Below, piece after piece: positions 7,291-8,143 of a stretch of 8,143 bases of DNA. Numbering within the stretch: position 1 is the stretch's first letter; every line of letters starts with the position of its first letter. The notes under the pieces are model-generated. The model was not told the DNA's origin. It made no database searches and worked only from the letters and a program-made list of their open reading frames with translations. The position numbers were made by a program, and so were the translations under genes. Origin of the DNA: DAIOEK01 sp036746315 (GTDB lineage: Bacteria > Chloroflexota > Anaerolineae > Anaerolineales > Anaerolineaceae); NCBI GenBank assembly GCA_036746315.1, contig DAIOEK010000069.1, forward strand, positions 1-8,143. Reading direction: 5' to 3'.

Positions 7291-7647
7291 TTAATCGGTG
7301 TCACTAATGCGCAAACCGCGTACATGTACATTTACACTGCGGACAGGCAGACCGATGGTGTGTTCAATTTGATACTGGACCTGGTGGGCGACAGTGGAGG
7401 CAACCGATTTGATTCTGGTGCCATATTCGATGACGATATAAAGGTCCAAATCAACCTGACTGCCATCGAATTTTACATCGATCCCCAGGCTTGGATCCTT
7501 GATGATGACGTTTGCCAGCCCCTCGACCAGGTTTTTCGGAGCCAACCCCACAACGCCATACGAAGATAAGGCAGACTGACAGGCAACCGCGGCGATTGCC
7601 CTGTGAGAAATATAAATATTGCCAATTGGATTGTTCTTATCACTCAT
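7291..7647 (-). CDS. Asp23/Gls24 family envelope stress protein, YloU-like
   Basis: The Asp23/Gls24 family (DUF322) comprises small proteins linked to the cell envelope and alkaline stress; YloU sits upstream of the FakA homologue in B. subtilis. I place the start at 7647, giving 118 residues, because AAAGG lies six bases upstream and the family normally begins just before the IYIS segment. The frame is open further upstream to 7878, but that part runs through the rpmB promoter and coding region and is rejected. Visible family features are IYISHRAIAAVA (11-22), SSYGVVGL (28-35), the strand VDLDLYIVIEYGTRI (65-79) and the terminal VRSVNVHVRGL (102-112). There is no membrane segment or signal peptide. 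It is probably the first gene of the minus-strand run and may have an envelope-related role; its biochemical function is unknown. Confidence 0.9.
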   Translation of the reverse strand: MSDKNNPIGNIYISHRAIAAVACQSALSSYGVVGLAPKNLVEGLANVIIKDPSLGIDVKFDGSQVDLDLYIVIEYGTRIKSVASTVAHQVQYQIEHTIGLPVRSVNVHVRGLRISDTD

Positions 7648-7695
7648 ATAGGACCTTTCAGTCGTTTTACTGGTCATGTAGTTTAACAAATTTTC

Positions 7696-7724
7696 TTGTC
7701 TTTGGATACGGTTTGTGGTAAAAT
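7696..7724 (+). promoter_or_regulatory. Sigma70-type promoter of rpmB
   Basis: The -35 hexamer TTGTCT (7696-7701) is separated by exactly 17 bases from the -10 hexamer TAAAAT (7719-7724). These match the consensus at four and five of six positions. Transcription would start near 7731, giving a leader of about 56 bases before the rpmB ATG. On the opposite strand, only a weak pair (TATCCA, 17 bases, TAAACT at 7685-7680) could serve the Asp23-like gene; it would overlap this promoter. Confidence 0.7.
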
Positions 7725-7734
7725 CCATCTTTGC

Positions 7735-7752
7735 GCTGCGAAATTCCGCAGC
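7735..7752 (+). promoter_or_regulatory. Hairpin in the rpmB leader
   Basis: GCTGCG (7735-7740) and CGCAGC (7747-7752) form a perfect six-base-pair, GC-rich stem around an AAATTC loop, right at the predicted 5' end of the rpmB transcript. There is no T-tract, so it is not a terminator. It could stabilise the mRNA or be a protein-binding site; either role is speculation. Confidence 0.4.
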
Positions 7753-7786
7753 AGGACAGATTGTGAAGTTGAAAGGATTAATTGAA

Positions 7787-7969
7787 ATGGCTGTCTGTGA
7801 ATCATGCGGTAAGAAAACGACCTTTGGGCATAATCGGAGCTTTTCCTTGCGCGCCACAAACCGCGCTTTTCGTCCCAACCTGCAAAAGGTGATGGTGATT
7901 GAAAATGGGCGGAAAGTTCACAAGACTTTATGTGCACGCTGTATTCGCTCCATGGTAAAAAGCGTATAA
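7787..7969 (+). CDS. rpmB: 50S ribosomal protein L28 (bL28), zinc-ribbon form
   Basis: bL28 is a small structural protein of the large ribosomal subunit. The chosen ATG gives 60 residues beginning MAVCESCGKK, typical of the family. The frame is open upstream, but that stretch holds the promoter and leader. Two CxxC pairs, C4/C7 and C49/C52, form a zinc ribbon, so this is the metal-binding (C+) type. The core TNRAFRPNLQKV (24-35) is the bL28 signature. A weak AAAGG lies ten bases before the ATG. It is transcribed away from the Asp23-like gene from its own promoter and is followed closely by a hairpin terminator, so it appears to be monocistronic. Confidence 0.96.
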   Translation: MAVCESCGKKTTFGHNRSFSLRATNRAFRPNLQKVMVIENGRKVHKTLCARCIRSMVKSV

Positions 7970-7994
7970 TCATTTTACCTTTTTATCGACGACA

Positions 7995-8022
7995 AGACGG
8001 CTTTTCAGCCGTTTTTGTTTTT
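7995..8022 (+). terminator. Rho-independent terminator of rpmB
   Basis: ACGGCT (7997-8002), a TTTC loop and AGCCGT (8007-8012) form a six-base-pair stem, extendable by one or two pairs. It is followed by TTTTGTTTTT. The T-tract runs into the stop codon of the convergent gene at 8021-8023. In the opposite direction there is no good T-tract after the hairpin, so it mainly serves rpmB. Confidence 0.88.
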
Positions 8023-8143
8023 AACGATCCATTGCCTGTTTCAAGGCAATAACGCCGGCTCTGGCTCCATCCGGGTGCCCGAAGACGGCAGTGGCAGCCA
8101 CGAAGGTATTGGCACCTGCGTTCAGTACACCGGGCAGTGTTTT
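8021..8143 (-). CDS. rpe: Ribulose-phosphate 3-epimerase, C-terminal end (5' part outside window)
   Basis: Rpe interconverts ribulose 5-phosphate and xylulose 5-phosphate in the pentose phosphate pathway. Only the last 40 codons and the TAA are visible. The segment GANTFVAATAVFGHPDGARA matches the final phosphate-binding strand and loop of the Rpe TIM barrel, usually G-A-x-x-F-V-A-G-S-A-I-F; here G-S is replaced by A-T. The closing helix, with VIALKQAMDR, also fits. The neighbourhood supports the call, since rpe lies near rpmB and the fakA homologue in Bacillus as I recall. A related phosphate-binding TIM-barrel epimerase, such as allulose-6-phosphate 3-epimerase, cannot be excluded from so short a piece. 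Confidence 0.72.
   Translation of the reverse strand, partial: KTLPGVLNAGANTFVAATAVFGHPDGARAGVIALKQAMDR

Noticed and set aside
7715..7786. Upstream extension of rpmB by 24 codons
   Set aside because: It starts within the -10 region of the promoter. All bL28 proteins I recall begin close to the first CxxC pair.
7648..7878. N-terminal extension of the Asp23-like protein by 77 residues
   Set aside because: The extension would run antisense through the rpmB coding region and promoter, has no family similarity, and an AAAGG site supports the start at 7647. A second ATG at 7677 has no ribosome binding site.

Overview
The window looks like a housekeeping segment of a bacterial chromosome of moderate GC content. 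I infer a member of the Chloroflexota, probably Anaerolineae. The reasons are the RecG with a long N-terminal extension, the CoaD style, the coiled-coil gene directly after coaD, and the divergent DegV-type protein. This placement is recalled from family features and was not searched. There are no mobile elements, CRISPR arrays, tRNA or rRNA genes.

Layout: the left edge holds the 3' part of lon on the + strand (ATP-dependent protease, with the end of the AAA+ module and the whole Ser-Lys protease domain). Lon converges on a six-gene minus-strand run. Read 5' to 3' on that strand, the run is Asp23/YloU-like (7647-7291), fakA (7267-5603), a DegV/FakB-like gene (5600-4749), recG (4658-2187), coaD (2183-1659) and a small coiled-coil gene resembling mycobacterial SepIVA (1595-1110). 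A perfect 10-bp hairpin between lon and the coiled-coil gene probably ends both transcripts. To the right, rpmB (ribosomal protein L28) is on the + strand, divergent from the Asp23-like gene, with a recognisable promoter, a leader hairpin and a good terminator. The last 120 bases are the 3' end of a minus-strand gene resembling ribulose-phosphate 3-epimerase.

How the genes fit together: FakA and the DegV/FakB-like protein form a putative fatty acid kinase that phosphorylates an acyl group held by FakB and feeds acyl-phosphate into phospholipid synthesis. The Asp23/YloU protein is the usual neighbour of this module. CoaD makes dephospho-CoA, so acyl-carrier cofactor supply sits in the same run. 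RecG remodels replication forks, and the coiled-coil protein may act in septation or envelope growth. The order rpe, rpmB, asp23-like, fakA, recG echoes the order recalled from Firmicutes such as Bacillus subtilis, here with rpmB turned around.

The most interesting points are a FakB-like protein that appears to have lost most of the residues that grip the fatty acid carboxylate, a paired substitution in the expected metal site of its FakA partner, the SepIVA-like gene next to coaD, and a possible leaderless start for recG. I did not find a clearly new multi-gene system; most of the window is conserved core genome.
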